Source: an uncultured Clostridia bacterium
GTDB taxonomy: Bacteria; Bacillota; Clostridia; TANB77; CAG-508
Assembly: GCA_904419095.1 (NCBI GenBank)
Contig: CAJFQT010000019.1
Span: 1 to 16,385, forward strand
Direction: 5' to 3'
Length of the DNA: 16,385 nucleotides
Below, one piece after another: positions 1 through 7,265 of this stretch (position 1 is its first letter; each line of letters opens with the position of its first letter). The position numbers and the translations under genes were made by a program. The notes beneath the pieces are model-generated. The model searched no databases, was not told the DNA's origin, and saw only the letters and a list, made by a program, of their open reading frames with translations.

Positions 1-225
1 TATTGAAATTATTAAATGCATTAACAGTAATCCTAAAATTGGTATTATTCCATTAAATATTGGTATTCCAATATCTGCCATCGGTACTGTTGATAAATCT
101 GCTATCATGATTGATATTGCAAGTTCAAATGGCTGCAATTGTCCTATTTCTCTTTTTCCCATTAATCTCATTACAATTAAAACAAATATATATAAAATAA
201 TTGCTCTAAAAAATGTTATTAACAT
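1..225 (-). CDS. DUF421/YetF-family membrane protein, N-terminal part (cut by left edge)
   Basis: The first 75 codons of a minus-strand gene are visible; the rest lies beyond position 1. The start ATG at 225 is preceded by AAAGGTG with a 7-base gap. The translation opens with a hydrophobic helix (residues 2-19), then the hallmark MGKREIGQLQPFELAISIM and VPMADIGIP stretches, then a second hydrophobic segment. This is the typical N-terminus of the DUF421 (YetF/YcaP) family, multi-spanning membrane proteins with a cytoplasmic C-terminal domain. In Bacillus several members are linked to spore membranes; their biochemical role is not settled. The gene is divergent from the small membrane protein at 384. 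Family assignment is firm; the physiological role here is not known. Confidence 0.9.
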   Translation of the reverse strand, partial: MLITFFRAIILYIFVLIVMRLMGKREIGQLQPFELAISIMIADLSTVPMADIGIPIFNGIIPILGLLLMHLIISI

Positions 226-383
226 TTATTTTCACCTTTTTTCAAATATATTTTTTTCTATTTTTTACAAATTAACCTTTTTTTATACTATTAATTTTGA
301 ATATTTTTATTTGTTTTGTAAATAATAATTTTAGACTTCAAATTTTTACATTATAAAATTCAAAACCAAGGAGGTTGAACATT

Positions 384-755
384 ATGTCTGATACAGAATC
401 AAATGTAAAAACAGGTGGCTCTACTGCTTGGCAAATTATAGGAAGATTAATTGGAGCCGCAGTAGTTTTAGCAATTACAGCTTTCTTTACACCTGGTTTT
501 ACTATCAATAATATCTGGACTTTAATACTCGCTGCTGTTGTTTTAACTGCAATAGATTATCTTGTCGTAAAATTTACTGGTTTACATGCAAGTCCATTTG
601 GTAAAGGTTTTGTTGGTTTTGCTTTAGCAGCAATTACTCTTTACGTAACTCAATTTTTTGTGGCTGGTTATTCAATTTCTTGGATGGCTGCTATAATTGG
701 TGCTTTAATTTATGGTGTTATTGATTATTTCTTGCCAGGTAAGCAGGCTATGTAG
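384..755 (+). CDS. Small four-helix membrane protein, phage-holin-4_2/DUF2512-like
   Basis: A 123-residue integral membrane protein. I chose the ATG at 384 because AAGGAGG (368-374) lies nine bases upstream; the in-frame TTG at 375 directly abuts that site and cannot use it. After a polar 15-residue tail come four predicted helices at about 16-36, 44-62, 74-94 and 98-117. The two halves resemble each other: PGF-x-I...W...ILAAVVL..IDYL and AGY-x-IS...AIIGALIYG.IDYF. That internal repeat is typical of the PF04020 ('phage holin 4_2') and YndM/DUF2512 families, which are widespread chromosomal membrane proteins and mostly not true holins. No phage genes are nearby. A terminator follows at 813-855. 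Function unknown. Confidence 0.8.
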   Translation: MSDTESNVKTGGSTAWQIIGRLIGAAVVLAITAFFTPGFTINNIWTLILAAVVLTAIDYLVVKFTGLHASPFGKGFVGFALAAITLYVTQFFVAGYSISWMAAIIGALIYGVIDYFLPGKQAM

Positions 756-812
756 TAAATAGTGCTATGTATTTTTCATTTTGAATTTTTGCTTATGTTT
801 TATTGCACTATA

Positions 813-855
813 AAAAAGATACCTAAATTATTTTTATCGATTTAGGTATCTTTTT
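813..855. terminator. Terminator between convergent genes
   Basis: A 16 bp perfect stem, AAAAAGATACCTAAAT (813-828) pairing with ATTTAGGTATCTTTTT (840-855), closes an 11-base loop. The A-run on the left and T-run on the right allow it to act in both directions. It lies downstream of the plus-strand membrane protein (stop at 755) and also downstream of the minus-strand acetyltransferase-like gene (stop at 1073). Confidence 0.85.
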
Positions 856-1072
856 ATAAAATTTTTTTGTTATCTTTATAAAATATTTTTATTTTCATAA
901 ATTAATGTTTTGCAATATATTAAATCTTTTTTGTTTATTTTTTATTTTTAGCTTTATATATTTTATGATTTATATATATCTTTTGTTATATATAAATCTT
1001 TATATATTTTTTGTTTATTTTTTTGCTTTTTATATTTTATTCTTTTTTTATTTAATTATTTTTATATTTTAT
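856..1072. other. AT-rich gene-free spacer
   Basis: Together with 756-812 this makes a 317 bp stretch without a convincing gene. Beyond the terminator the sequence is almost only A and T, with the plus strand dominated by T. A plus-strand open frame here would encode a nearly pure Phe/Ile/Tyr/Leu peptide, as expected from T-rich noise, and has no ribosome binding site. I see no RNA gene or promoter of note. Confidence 0.6.
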
Positions 1073-1750
1073 TTATTCTTTTGGGATAATTTTATTTGTT
1101 GAAATTGAATTATTTTTTAAAATACTATTTTCTGGAATTACTCCTCTGACAGATGATAATGGATATATATTTGTATTTTTCCCAATTACCGTGCCAGGAT
1201 TTAAAACGCTTCCACATCCAATTTCTACATCATCACCTATCATTGCTCCTACTTTTTTCATTTTTGTTTCTATTTTATTTGAATTGCTTTTTATTACTAC
1301 TAATTTTTTGTCTGATTTTACATTTGATGTTATTGATCCTGCTCCCATATGTGCCTTGTACCCAAGTATTGAGTCTCCTACATAGTTATAATGTGGTACT
1401 TGAACATTGTTAAATAAAATTACATTTTTTAATTCTGTTGAATTGCCTACTACTGAATTTTTTCCTATTATTGCTTTTCCTCTGATGAAAGCACAATGTC
1501 TAATTTCTGCATTTTCATCTATTATTACAGGTCCTGTTATTGATGCAGTTTTTGCTATCTTAGCAGATTTTGCTACCCATATATTTTCACCAATTTTTTC
1601 ATATAGTTCTTTATTTAAGCTTTCTCCTAATTTTATTATAAATTCTTCGATTTTAGGTAATACTTCCCATGGATATGTATATTTTTCTAATAATTCTTTT
1701 GCAATGGTTTCTTCTAGATTATATAAATTTTGTATTTTACATTCTTCCAT
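1073..1750 (-). CDS. Left-handed beta-helix acetyltransferase, GlmU C-terminal-domain-like
   Basis: 225 residues from the ATG at 1750. AAAGGA lies about 12 bases upstream; the earlier in-frame GTG and ATGs (1774, 1771, 1762) overlap or abut that site. After a helical lead (1-50), hexapeptide repeats run from about residue 55 to 215. The segment VPHYNYVGDSILG...HMGAGSITSN (118-143) lines up with the GlmU motif HLTYLGDAEIG...NIGAGTITCN, keeping the catalytic histidine (H120). The family transfers acetyl groups from acetyl-CoA to hexosamine 1-phosphates; archaeal sugar-1-phosphate nucleotidylyltransferases carry a similar domain. It sits directly downstream of a UDP-sugar pyrophosphorylase on the same strand. 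I infer that the two together do what bifunctional GlmU does. Exact amino-sugar substrate unknown. Confidence 0.8.
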   Translation of the reverse strand: MEECKIQNLYNLEETIAKELLEKYTYPWEVLPKIEEFIIKLGESLNKELYEKIGENIWVAKSAKIAKTASITGPVIIDENAEIRHCAFIRGKAIIGKNSVVGNSTELKNVILFNNVQVPHYNYVGDSILGYKAHMGAGSITSNVKSDKKLVVIKSNSNKIETKMKKVGAMIGDDVEIGCGSVLNPGTVIGKNTNIYPLSSVRGVIPENSILKNNSISTNKIIPKE

Positions 1751-1788
1751 ATTGAAATTCATTCCTTTCATCACTTTGTTTCAGATAT

Positions 1789-3039
1789 TTACTTTTTGTT
1801 TCTTTCCCAAAATTTTTCATATAATTCTTTTGCTGTTTTTGGGCTATCGACTCCTTCTTTGTTTTTTACTGGTGCAAAATCATCTTCTCTTTTTCCTCGT
1901 AAAATTGCTATATCATCAAAGAATTCAAACGCATCAAATATAAATGCTTCAAATTTATATGAATTTTTTTCTGATGGTATAACTTCTTTTCCATTTTCAT
2001 CAAGATACGAATTTTTCTTGAAAGCACTATGATATATTAATGGTTCTTTACTTATCTTTTCTATTGCGTCTATTGTAAATAAATTACACATTATATGTGC
2101 TTCTCCATATTTTAATTCTCCATTGTTATCAACTTCTTCTGCCATTTTTTCAGGTAATTCAGAATATTCTATAACTTTAGGATGCCCATTCATTTTGCAA
2201 AATACTCCTACTCTTTCTGTAGGGTTTGCCTTTACTATAGATTTAGAAGCTATTTGAACATTCTCTTTTATTGCTAAGCCTAATAATGTTGTATCTGCCA
2301 TTTTTAAAAGAACATTATCAACTCCTCCTATAAATATCCATTTTATTCCTCTTTCTTTCATATCTGATAATGCTCCTGATGTTCGTAATGAAGAAAAAAC
2401 TCCTCCATTTCCGTCAGATGCTTCTTTTATTAATCCATTTTTATTTATTAAAAGTTTTCCTTCAGTATTTATTAATGGTAATTCTCCTTGCTCGAATAGA
2501 ATTACATCTTCTTTTTCATATCCAAAATAGTTGTTTTTTTCTAGGAAATCATATGTTGCTTCATTATTTTCTTTGCTTGTCATTATATACCAAGGTATTG
2601 TAACTCCATAATTTTTATTTGCTTCTTTTAAATTTTCAGCTAAAATTTCAAACAAATATTTTCCTTTTCCATATACATCCAATTTAAAAGTTCCTTTTGG
2701 GCCAGTATGTTCTAATCTAGTTCCCTGACCTCCTGCCATTGTTACTACTGCATATTCACCTTTTCTTATAACTTGTTCTCCTAATCCTTCTAATTCTTTT
2801 CTCTCAATGACTGTTAATTTTTCTTTATCTATGTATTTTATTGCTTCTATCTTATTTTCTTTTATTTCTACTTCTTTTTTTGTATTATCATAAAGTTCTG
2901 TCATTTGATGAAAATCTATTTGCTTAATTTGTTCTATTATCTCTCTTTTCTTTTCTTCATCTAATGTATTCATCCATCTTATTATATGTTCTTGATTATA
3001 TTCTTTTAAAAGTTCAATAACATCTTGTAATTTATCCAT
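1789..3039 (-). CDS. UDPGP-family UDP-N-acetylhexosamine pyrophosphorylase (eukaryotic UAP type)
   Basis: 416 residues. I chose the ATG at 3039 because AGAAGGGA lies nine bases upstream; the ATG at 3048 follows that site without a gap. The uridine-binding loop is MAGGQGTRLEHTGPKG at about residues 101-116, matching the GGxGTR...PKG signature of UDPGP enzymes. Further conserved blocks are GGVDNVLLKMAD, KANPTERVGV and GEAHIMCNLF. These resemble human UAP1 and its relatives much more than bacterial GlmU or GalU. The family makes UDP-GlcNAc or UDP-GalNAc plus pyrophosphate from UTP and the sugar 1-phosphate. At 416 residues it is shorter than typical UAP1 (about 500). The gap to the downstream acetyltransferase-like gene is short, so the two probably form an operon. 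UDP-glucose synthesis is a less likely alternative. Confidence 0.88.
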   Translation of the reverse strand: MDKLQDVIELLKEYNQEHIIRWMNTLDEEKKREIIEQIKQIDFHQMTELYDNTKKEVEIKENKIEAIKYIDKEKLTVIERKELEGLGEQVIRKGEYAVVTMAGGQGTRLEHTGPKGTFKLDVYGKGKYLFEILAENLKEANKNYGVTIPWYIMTSKENNEATYDFLEKNNYFGYEKEDVILFEQGELPLINTEGKLLINKNGLIKEASDGNGGVFSSLRTSGALSDMKERGIKWIFIGGVDNVLLKMADTTLLGLAIKENVQIASKSIVKANPTERVGVFCKMNGHPKVIEYSELPEKMAEEVDNNGELKYGEAHIMCNLFTIDAIEKISKEPLIYHSAFKKNSYLDENGKEVIPSEKNSYKFEAFIFDAFEFFDDIAILRGKREDDFAPVKNKEGVDSPKTAKELYEKFWERNKK

Positions 3040-3445
3040 TAATTTCATTCCCTTCTGTATTCAAATTTAGTAATATTAATTGTAAGAGTTTTTTATTTTT
3101 CTACTATGTTATAGCTGTTTTATGCATAATAGAAAAAGTCATTTGTGTAGAGAATATCCTATATACTTTTCTAGTTTTCTGTTATATTCTATTCAGATTT
3201 TAATCTTTTGATAATATTTTATTTTTCTTTTATCTTTTTTGAATAAACTTTAATAAAATTATTATAACTAATTTTATATATATGAAAATAAATGTCGCAT
3301 TAAAAACTTTTTTGCTATTCTATCACAATATTTTTAATTTGGCAATTTTTTTTATAAAACTTGTAATAATAAAAAAAAATTTTAATATACATTTATTAAG
3401 TTATTTAGTACAAACATTTCTTGAAATCTAAAGGAGGGTATATAG
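3040..3445. other. Divergent intergenic region with an imperfect inverted repeat
   Basis: About 400 bp between the UAP-type gene (minus) and spoIVA (plus), with no credible gene. It contains a near-perfect 13 bp inverted repeat, TTTTTCTACTATG (3096-3108) and CATAATAGAAAAA (3125-3137), with one mismatch, 58 bp upstream of the minus-strand start. That could be an operator or a leader hairpin of the UAP transcript. The rest is AT-rich and must hold the promoters of both genes. Confidence 0.5.
3364..3393 (+). promoter_or_regulatory. Possible sigma-E-like promoter of spoIVA
   Basis: TATACATT (3386-3393) resembles the sigma-E -10 consensus CATACAnT. TAATAATA lies 14 bases upstream, where the loosely conserved -35 element is expected. 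spoIVA is a classical mother-cell sigma-E gene in other spore formers, which is the main reason for proposing it. The match is weak in such AT-rich DNA. Confidence 0.3.
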
Positions 3446-4924
3446 ATGGAAAATACGAAATTGTATCAAGACATCGCAAAAAGAACAGATGGGGATATCT
3501 ATGTAGGAGTGGTGGGGCCTGTAAGAACTGGTAAATCTACCTTCATAAAAAAATTTATGGATTTATTAGTTATTCCTAATATTGACAATGAGTACAAAAA
3601 AAATCGAGCTAAAGATGAGCTTCCACAAAGTGCTGGTGGAAAAACAATTATGACTACTGAGCCAAAGTTTGTGCCTAATGAGGCTATTGAAATAACTCTT
3701 GATAATCAGTTAAAGTTTAAAACAAGATTAGTAGACTGTGTGGGCTATTTAGTTGATAATGCTATTGGTTATCTTGAAGATGATATGCCTAGAATGGTAA
3801 AAACACCTTGGTCAGAGGAAGAAATCCCATTTGAAAAAGCTGCTGAAATTGGGACTAAAAAAGTTATTGAGGAACATTCAACAATAGGAATACTTGTTAC
3901 GACTGATGGAAGTATTACTGATATTCCTAGAGAAGATTATATTAAAGCAGAAGAAAGAGTTGTATCAGAACTAAAGGCAATTAATAAACCTTTTATAATA
4001 CTTCTAAATTCTGCTGAGCCTGATTCTGAATATACTCAAGAATTAACACAAAAATTATCAGAAAAATATAATAATAGTGTTATTCCAATAAATTGTGCTA
4101 ATTTGAATTTAGATGATATTAATAATATCTTTTCAAATGTTCTTTATGAATTTCCTGTAAATAGAATTGCAATCAAATTTCCTAGGTGGATTGATGGTCT
4201 TTCAAATGATCATAAATTAAAGATTGAGTTATTAGATGAAATTAAAAATGCATTTGCTAATGTAGCTGTTTTAAAAGATATCTCTTCTTGTATCTCTTCT
4301 ATTTCTTCTTCTGAGATTATAAGTAAAACAAATTTAGAAAATATACAACTTGGTACTGGAAATGTTAATGTGAAAATTGAATTAAAAGAGGAATTATTCT
4401 ATAAAATTTTATCTGAAATAACTAAAGTTCAAATTGATAATGAAGGTGATTTATTTAGTATAATTTCTGAACTTTCATCTACTAAACAAAAATATGATAA
4501 AATTGCTTATGCTTTAGAAGAAGTAAATGCTAAAGGTTATGGAATTGTTACTCCTTCAATTGATGAACTTGTTTTGGAAGAACCTGAAATGGTAAAGCAG
4601 GGTTCAAGATTTGGAGTAAAATTAAAAGCTACTGCACCTTCTATTCATATGATAAAAACCAATGTTACTACTGAAGTTTCCCCTATTGTTGGTTCTGAAA
4701 AACAATCTGAGGAATTAGTTAATTATCTACTTTCTGGTTTTGAAAATGATCCAAAGAAAATTTGGGAATCTAATATTTTTGGTAAAAGTTTACATGAACT
4801 TGTTAATGAAGGTCTTCAAACAAAACTTTCTAAGATGCCTGAAGATGCTCAGATTAAATTGCAAGAAACTTTAGAAAGAATTGTTAATGAGGGTAGTGGT
4901 GGATTGATTTGTATTATTCTTTAA
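3446..4924 (+). CDS. spoIVA: Stage IV sporulation protein A (spore coat morphogenetic ATPase)
   Basis: 492 residues, full family length. The ATG at 3446 follows AAAGGAGG (3430-3437) at 8 bases. SpoIVA polymerises by ATP hydrolysis on the outer forespore membrane and forms the basement layer on which the spore coat assembles. Visible motifs match the Bacillus protein position for position: Walker A GPVRTGKST at 24-32 with K30, the paired threonines T70-T71 in TIMTTEP, and Walker B aspartate D97 in RLVDCVGY. A long middle and C-terminal region follows, with the conserved GGLICIIL end that is needed for membrane targeting in Bacillus. It has its own terminator at 4933-4970 and is convergent with the next gene. 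No truncation or missing residue was seen. Confidence 0.97.
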   Translation: MENTKLYQDIAKRTDGDIYVGVVGPVRTGKSTFIKKFMDLLVIPNIDNEYKKNRAKDELPQSAGGKTIMTTEPKFVPNEAIEITLDNQLKFKTRLVDCVGYLVDNAIGYLEDDMPRMVKTPWSEEEIPFEKAAEIGTKKVIEEHSTIGILVTTDGSITDIPREDYIKAEERVVSELKAINKPFIILLNSAEPDSEYTQELTQKLSEKYNNSVIPINCANLNLDDINNIFSNVLYEFPVNRIAIKFPRWIDGLSNDHKLKIELLDEIKNAFANVAVLKDISSCISSISSSEIISKTNLENIQLGTGNVNVKIELKEELFYKILSEITKVQIDNEGDLFSIISELSSTKQKYDKIAYALEEVNAKGYGIVTPSIDELVLEEPEMVKQGSRFGVKLKATAPSIHMIKTNVTTEVSPIVGSEKQSEELVNYLLSGFENDPKKIWESNIFGKSLHELVNEGLQTKLSKMPEDAQIKLQETLERIVNEGSGGLICIIL

Positions 4925-4932
4925 GATTTTTT

Positions 4933-4970
4933 AAAGACATAGAAATTATATTATAGTTTCTATGTCTTTT
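4933..4970 (+). terminator. spoIVA terminator (T1)
   Basis: AAAGACATAGAAA (4933-4945) pairs perfectly with TTTCTATGTCTTT (4957-4969) across an 11-base loop, nine bases after the spoIVA stop, and a T follows. The right half of this hairpin, together with the DNA beyond it, recurs at 6409-6430 without the left half. This marks it as one breakpoint of a tandem duplication. Confidence 0.85.
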
Positions 4971-4985
4971 AACTCTTATTTTATG

Positions 4986-5630
4986 TTATTGTACTGTTTC
5001 TGGTATTGCTACATCTTCGTCTGTAACTACATTTTGTTGAATTGGTGTATAGTCCGTTATTAAATATCCTTCTTCTTCTAAACTTGCTCCTGAATATATT
5101 CCAAAATTATCTTGTTTTCTTACTAAATACCCTGTATCTTTTTCTATATAGTATAATTCATCTTCTAATTTTATTGGTATACATTCTCTTCCATTTATAT
5201 CTATAGTAGGCAATATATGTGTTATGCTATATGAGAAAATGTTAAATGCAGGATTTTCTATTGCATATTTTATTGATGGGACTTCTTCTGGTACTCCTTG
5301 TCTCGTTTTTTCTTCTAATGTTGCCTTTCCATTAGCATCTACTATGTATGCTTTATTTGTATTACTGTCGCTTATAATTTGCAGAATTATTTCTCCTTTA
5401 TAAACCTGTTCTGTTTTTCCCATATTATCTTTTTTATAGTAACTCATATATGAGATTTCTTCTGTCTTTGTTGTATCAATATTACTTATGGTATATTTAT
5501 AATTTTCCATTTTGTAGTCTTTATTGATAAGTTTGTTTAATAATAAGAAATTTCTTATAAAGTTTGCTAATATTACTAATATTACTACTGCAAATATTGT
5601 TAAGATTATTGTTAAAATCGTTTTTTTCAT
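4986..5630 (-). CDS. Membrane-anchored extracytoplasmic protein, paralog A (possibly LolA-like)
   Basis: 214 residues. The ATG at 5630 is preceded by AGGGGG with an 8-base gap. A short basic start (MKKT) and one hydrophobic helix (about 4-30) anchor it in the membrane; the rest should lie outside the cytoplasm. The C-terminal half contains CIPIKLEDELYYIEKDTGYL, then an ITDY stretch and a hydrophilic tail. Such a pattern of short beta strands with a 'YYIEKDTGYL' turn recalls LolA-like folds such as clostridial GerS, but I cannot prove this. It has an equal-length paralog at 6445-7089, more than half identical by eye, with the same ribosome binding site, promoter-side DNA and downstream flank. 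It is convergent with spoIVA and divergent from the secreted protein gene. Function unknown. Confidence 0.8.
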   Translation of the reverse strand: MKKTILTIILTIFAVVILVILANFIRNFLLLNKLINKDYKMENYKYTISNIDTTKTEEISYMSYYKKDNMGKTEQVYKGEIILQIISDSNTNKAYIVDANGKATLEEKTRQGVPEEVPSIKYAIENPAFNIFSYSITHILPTIDINGRECIPIKLEDELYYIEKDTGYLVRKQDNFGIYSGASLEEEGYLITDYTPIQQNVVTDEDVAIPETVQ

Positions 5631-5819
5631 TTTCTATTCCCCCTTTTTTTATATAATAACATTGATTTTTTCTTTTTTCAACTCTTTTCTATTTACCTTT
5701 TTTTACCTTTGTTTACTTTTTTTATCTATTTGTTGTATTTACTTATTTTTATGCTATATATATGAGTGTATAATATTTTTTTAAAGAGAAAAAGGTGATT
5801 ATCTATAGGAGGTCTAATT

Positions 5820-6233
5820 ATGAAAAAACTATTACGAAAAGTTATGGTGTTAGCAACTGTTGTGTGTCTCTCTATTCTTCCTGCATCTTCTGTTTTTGCT
5901 ATGGATTATTCTCCTGATAATTATTCAGAAAATTCTGTTTTACGTAGCAGTGGCTTCAACAGAAATGGTGAAGGTAGTGGATATACTAGTTTGTCTTTTA
6001 CATTGACTGAATCACGGAATTATACTGTTTTATTTGGAGGAAAAGAACTTTACTCCAATAGTTCTATTTGGTGTATATTAGTAAGAGATTCAGACAAACA
6101 GCAGATGTTGTATTTACAAAGTAATCCTGATGGAAGTGCTGTACTGAAACATAATGTTCCTCTTTCTGCTGGTAGTTATACTGTAACAATTAATGGTGCC
6201 AATAATTATTGGTACAATGTACATATTTATTAA
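5820..6233 (+). CDS. Small secreted protein of unknown function
   Basis: 137 residues. The ATG at 5820 is preceded by AGGAGG with a 7-base gap. A clear Sec signal peptide (basic MKKLLRK, hydrophobic core 8-20) has a probable cleavage after SSVFA at residue 27; there is no lipobox. The mature part, about 110 residues, is rich in Ser, Tyr, Asn and Gly, with alternating beta-strand patterns such as SGYTSLSFTLTES and AGSYTVTINGANNYWYN. It resembles a small exported beta-sandwich of the pre-peptidase C-terminal type, but I do not recognise the family. It lies between two duplicated anchored-protein genes and is divergent from paralog A, so a joint role in the envelope is possible but only inferred. 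A hairpin follows at 6329-6364. Confidence 0.8.
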   Translation: MKKLLRKVMVLATVVCLSILPASSVFAMDYSPDNYSENSVLRSSGFNRNGEGSGYTSLSFTLTESRNYTVLFGGKELYSNSSIWCILVRDSDKQQMLYLQSNPDGSAVLKHNVPLSAGSYTVTINGANNYWYNVHIY

Positions 6234-6328
6234 TAATAAATGTGATTATTTATTATTTATAGCTTCACGATTTAATTATTAATTAATAATATTACCTTTT
6301 TCTTTTTATAGAGTATATATTATGCTCG

Positions 6329-6364
6329 TTCCCAACAGTATAGTTTTATACTTTCTGTTGGGAA
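6329..6364 (+). terminator. Hairpin downstream of the secreted protein gene
   Basis: TTCCCAACAG (6329-6338) pairs perfectly with CTGTTGGGAA (6355-6364), about 95 bases after the stop codon. An alternative inner stem, AGTATA/TATACT, is also possible. The following bases (TTCTTTATG) are only a weak U-tract. I read it as a probable terminator; a different kind of structured element is possible. Confidence 0.5.
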
Positions 6365-6382
6365 TTCTTTATGATATTTTGA

Positions 6383-6414
6383 TTATAATATTTAAGGAAG
6401 GAGATATTATTATA
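6383..6414 (+). repeat. Left copy of a 32 bp direct repeat flanking paralog B
   Basis: This segment matches 7200-7231 at 31 of 32 positions; the one difference is G at 6401 against A at 7218. It contains the left arm of the terminator at 7211-7251 but is not followed by the right arm. Instead it runs straight into a copy of the right arm of the spoIVA terminator (TTTCTATGTCTTT at 6416-6428). It is therefore the junction of a tandem duplication. Confidence 0.85.
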
Positions 6415-6444
6415 GTTTCTATGTCTTTTATTTGGTATTTTATG

Positions 6445-7089
6445 TTATTCTACTGTTTCTGGTATTACTACGTCTTCATCTGTAACTACATTTTGTTGAA
6501 TTGAAGAATAATCCATGATAGAATAGCCATCAGTTAATACTCCGTCTGAATACTCTTTGCATTCAGTTTGATATCTTACCAAGTATCCTGTATCTTTTTC
6601 TATATAGTATAATTCGTGTTCTAATTCAATTGGTATGCAATCTCTACCTTTAATATCAACAGTTGGTATTATGTGTGTAAGACTGTATGAATATATATTG
6701 AATGTAGGATAATCGCTAAAATATTTTATTGATGGAACTTCTTTTGAAAGTCCTGCTCCTTCAAGATTATCTGTCAAAATTTCTCCTATTTGATTTATCA
6801 AATAATTTTTATTTGTGTCATTGTCACTAAAAATTTGGTGGTGTATTTCTCCATTACCACTAATTGCTACTTCTTTTCCTTTATTTCCTTTTTTATAGAA
6901 CTGCACGTAAGAAGCTTCTTCTGGTCTTATTGTTGTAAAACTACTCAAAGTATATTTATAATTCTCTAAAATATAGTTTTTGTCAATTAATCCCTTTAGT
7001 AAAAAAACATTCCTTATAAAATTTGCTATTATTACTATTATTAGTAATATAAGTATTGTTGATATTACTGTTAAAATTGTTTTTTTCAT
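6445..7089 (-). CDS. Membrane-anchored extracytoplasmic protein, paralog B
   Basis: 214 residues, the same length as paralog A, with the same AGGGGG site 8 bases before the ATG at 7089. MKKTILT and a hydrophobic helix (about 4-30) anchor it. The best conserved parts between the copies are ANFIRN, ENYKYT, EVPSIKY, ELYYIEKDTGYLVR and the tail IQQNVVTDEDV. The central region (about 50-110) has diverged most. This suggests an old duplication with the C-terminal half under constraint. Downstream it carries the right half of the spoIVA terminator, inherited from paralog A's location, so B appears to have arisen by tandem duplication of A's locus. Possible LolA-like fold, as for A; function unknown. 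Confidence 0.8.
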   Translation of the reverse strand: MKKTILTVISTILILLIIVIIANFIRNVFLLKGLIDKNYILENYKYTLSSFTTIRPEEASYVQFYKKGNKGKEVAISGNGEIHHQIFSDNDTNKNYLINQIGEILTDNLEGAGLSKEVPSIKYFSDYPTFNIYSYSLTHIIPTVDIKGRDCIPIELEHELYYIEKDTGYLVRYQTECKEYSDGVLTDGYSIMDYSSIQQNVVTDEDVVIPETVE

Positions 7090-7199
7090 TTGCTATTCCC
7101 CCTTTTTGCTTATATTAACATTTATTATTATCTTTTTCAAGTCTTTTTCATTTATCTTTTTTTATCAGTTTATTATTTTTTTATTCGTTATATTGTTGC

Positions 7200-7231
7200 T
7201 TATAATATTTAAGGAAGAAGATATTATTATA
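7200..7231 (+). repeat. Right copy of the 32 bp direct repeat flanking paralog B
   Basis: This matches 6383-6414 at 31 of 32 positions. Here the sequence continues into the right arm of an intact terminator, so this copy is the ancestral context and the copy at 6383 is the duplicated junction. Confidence 0.85.
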
Positions 7232-7257
7232 AAAATCATATCTTCTTCCTTTTTTTT
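7211..7257 (+). terminator. Strong plus-strand terminator (T2), orphaned from its gene
   Basis: AAGGAAGAAGATAT (7211-7224) pairs perfectly with ATATCTTCTTCCTT (7238-7251) across 13 bases, and the T-run continues to 7257. Orientation is plus strand, but the nearest plus-strand gene upstream is the secreted protein ending at 6233, with the antisense paralog B in between. It probably served that gene before the duplication. It may now shield the end of the convergent PIN gene from antisense reading. Confidence 0.85.
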
Positions 7258-7265
7258 GACTAATA

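Noticed and set aside
384..755. Small membrane protein as evidence of a prophage
   Set aside because: The family name includes 'holin' but no phage structural, lysis or integrase genes are present, and such proteins are common chromosomal genes.
905..1102. Plus-strand open frame encoding a Phe/Ile/Tyr/Leu-rich peptide
   Set aside because: It lies in nearly pure A+T sequence, has no ribosome binding site and overlaps the end of the acetyltransferase-like gene; the composition follows from T-runs.
1407..1943. 178-residue plus-strand open frame
   Set aside because: It spans the ends of two well-supported minus-strand genes and is a by-product of their codon composition.
6322..6504. Plus-strand open frame across the duplication junction
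   Set aside because: It starts just before the hairpin arm, crosses the chimeric terminator and runs antisense into paralog B; no ribosome site and no protein-like sequence.
6383..7231. 32 bp direct repeats as an insertion-sequence target duplication
   Set aside because: The enclosed segment has no transposase or terminal inverted repeats and carries sequence from the spoIVA terminator, which points to tandem duplication.
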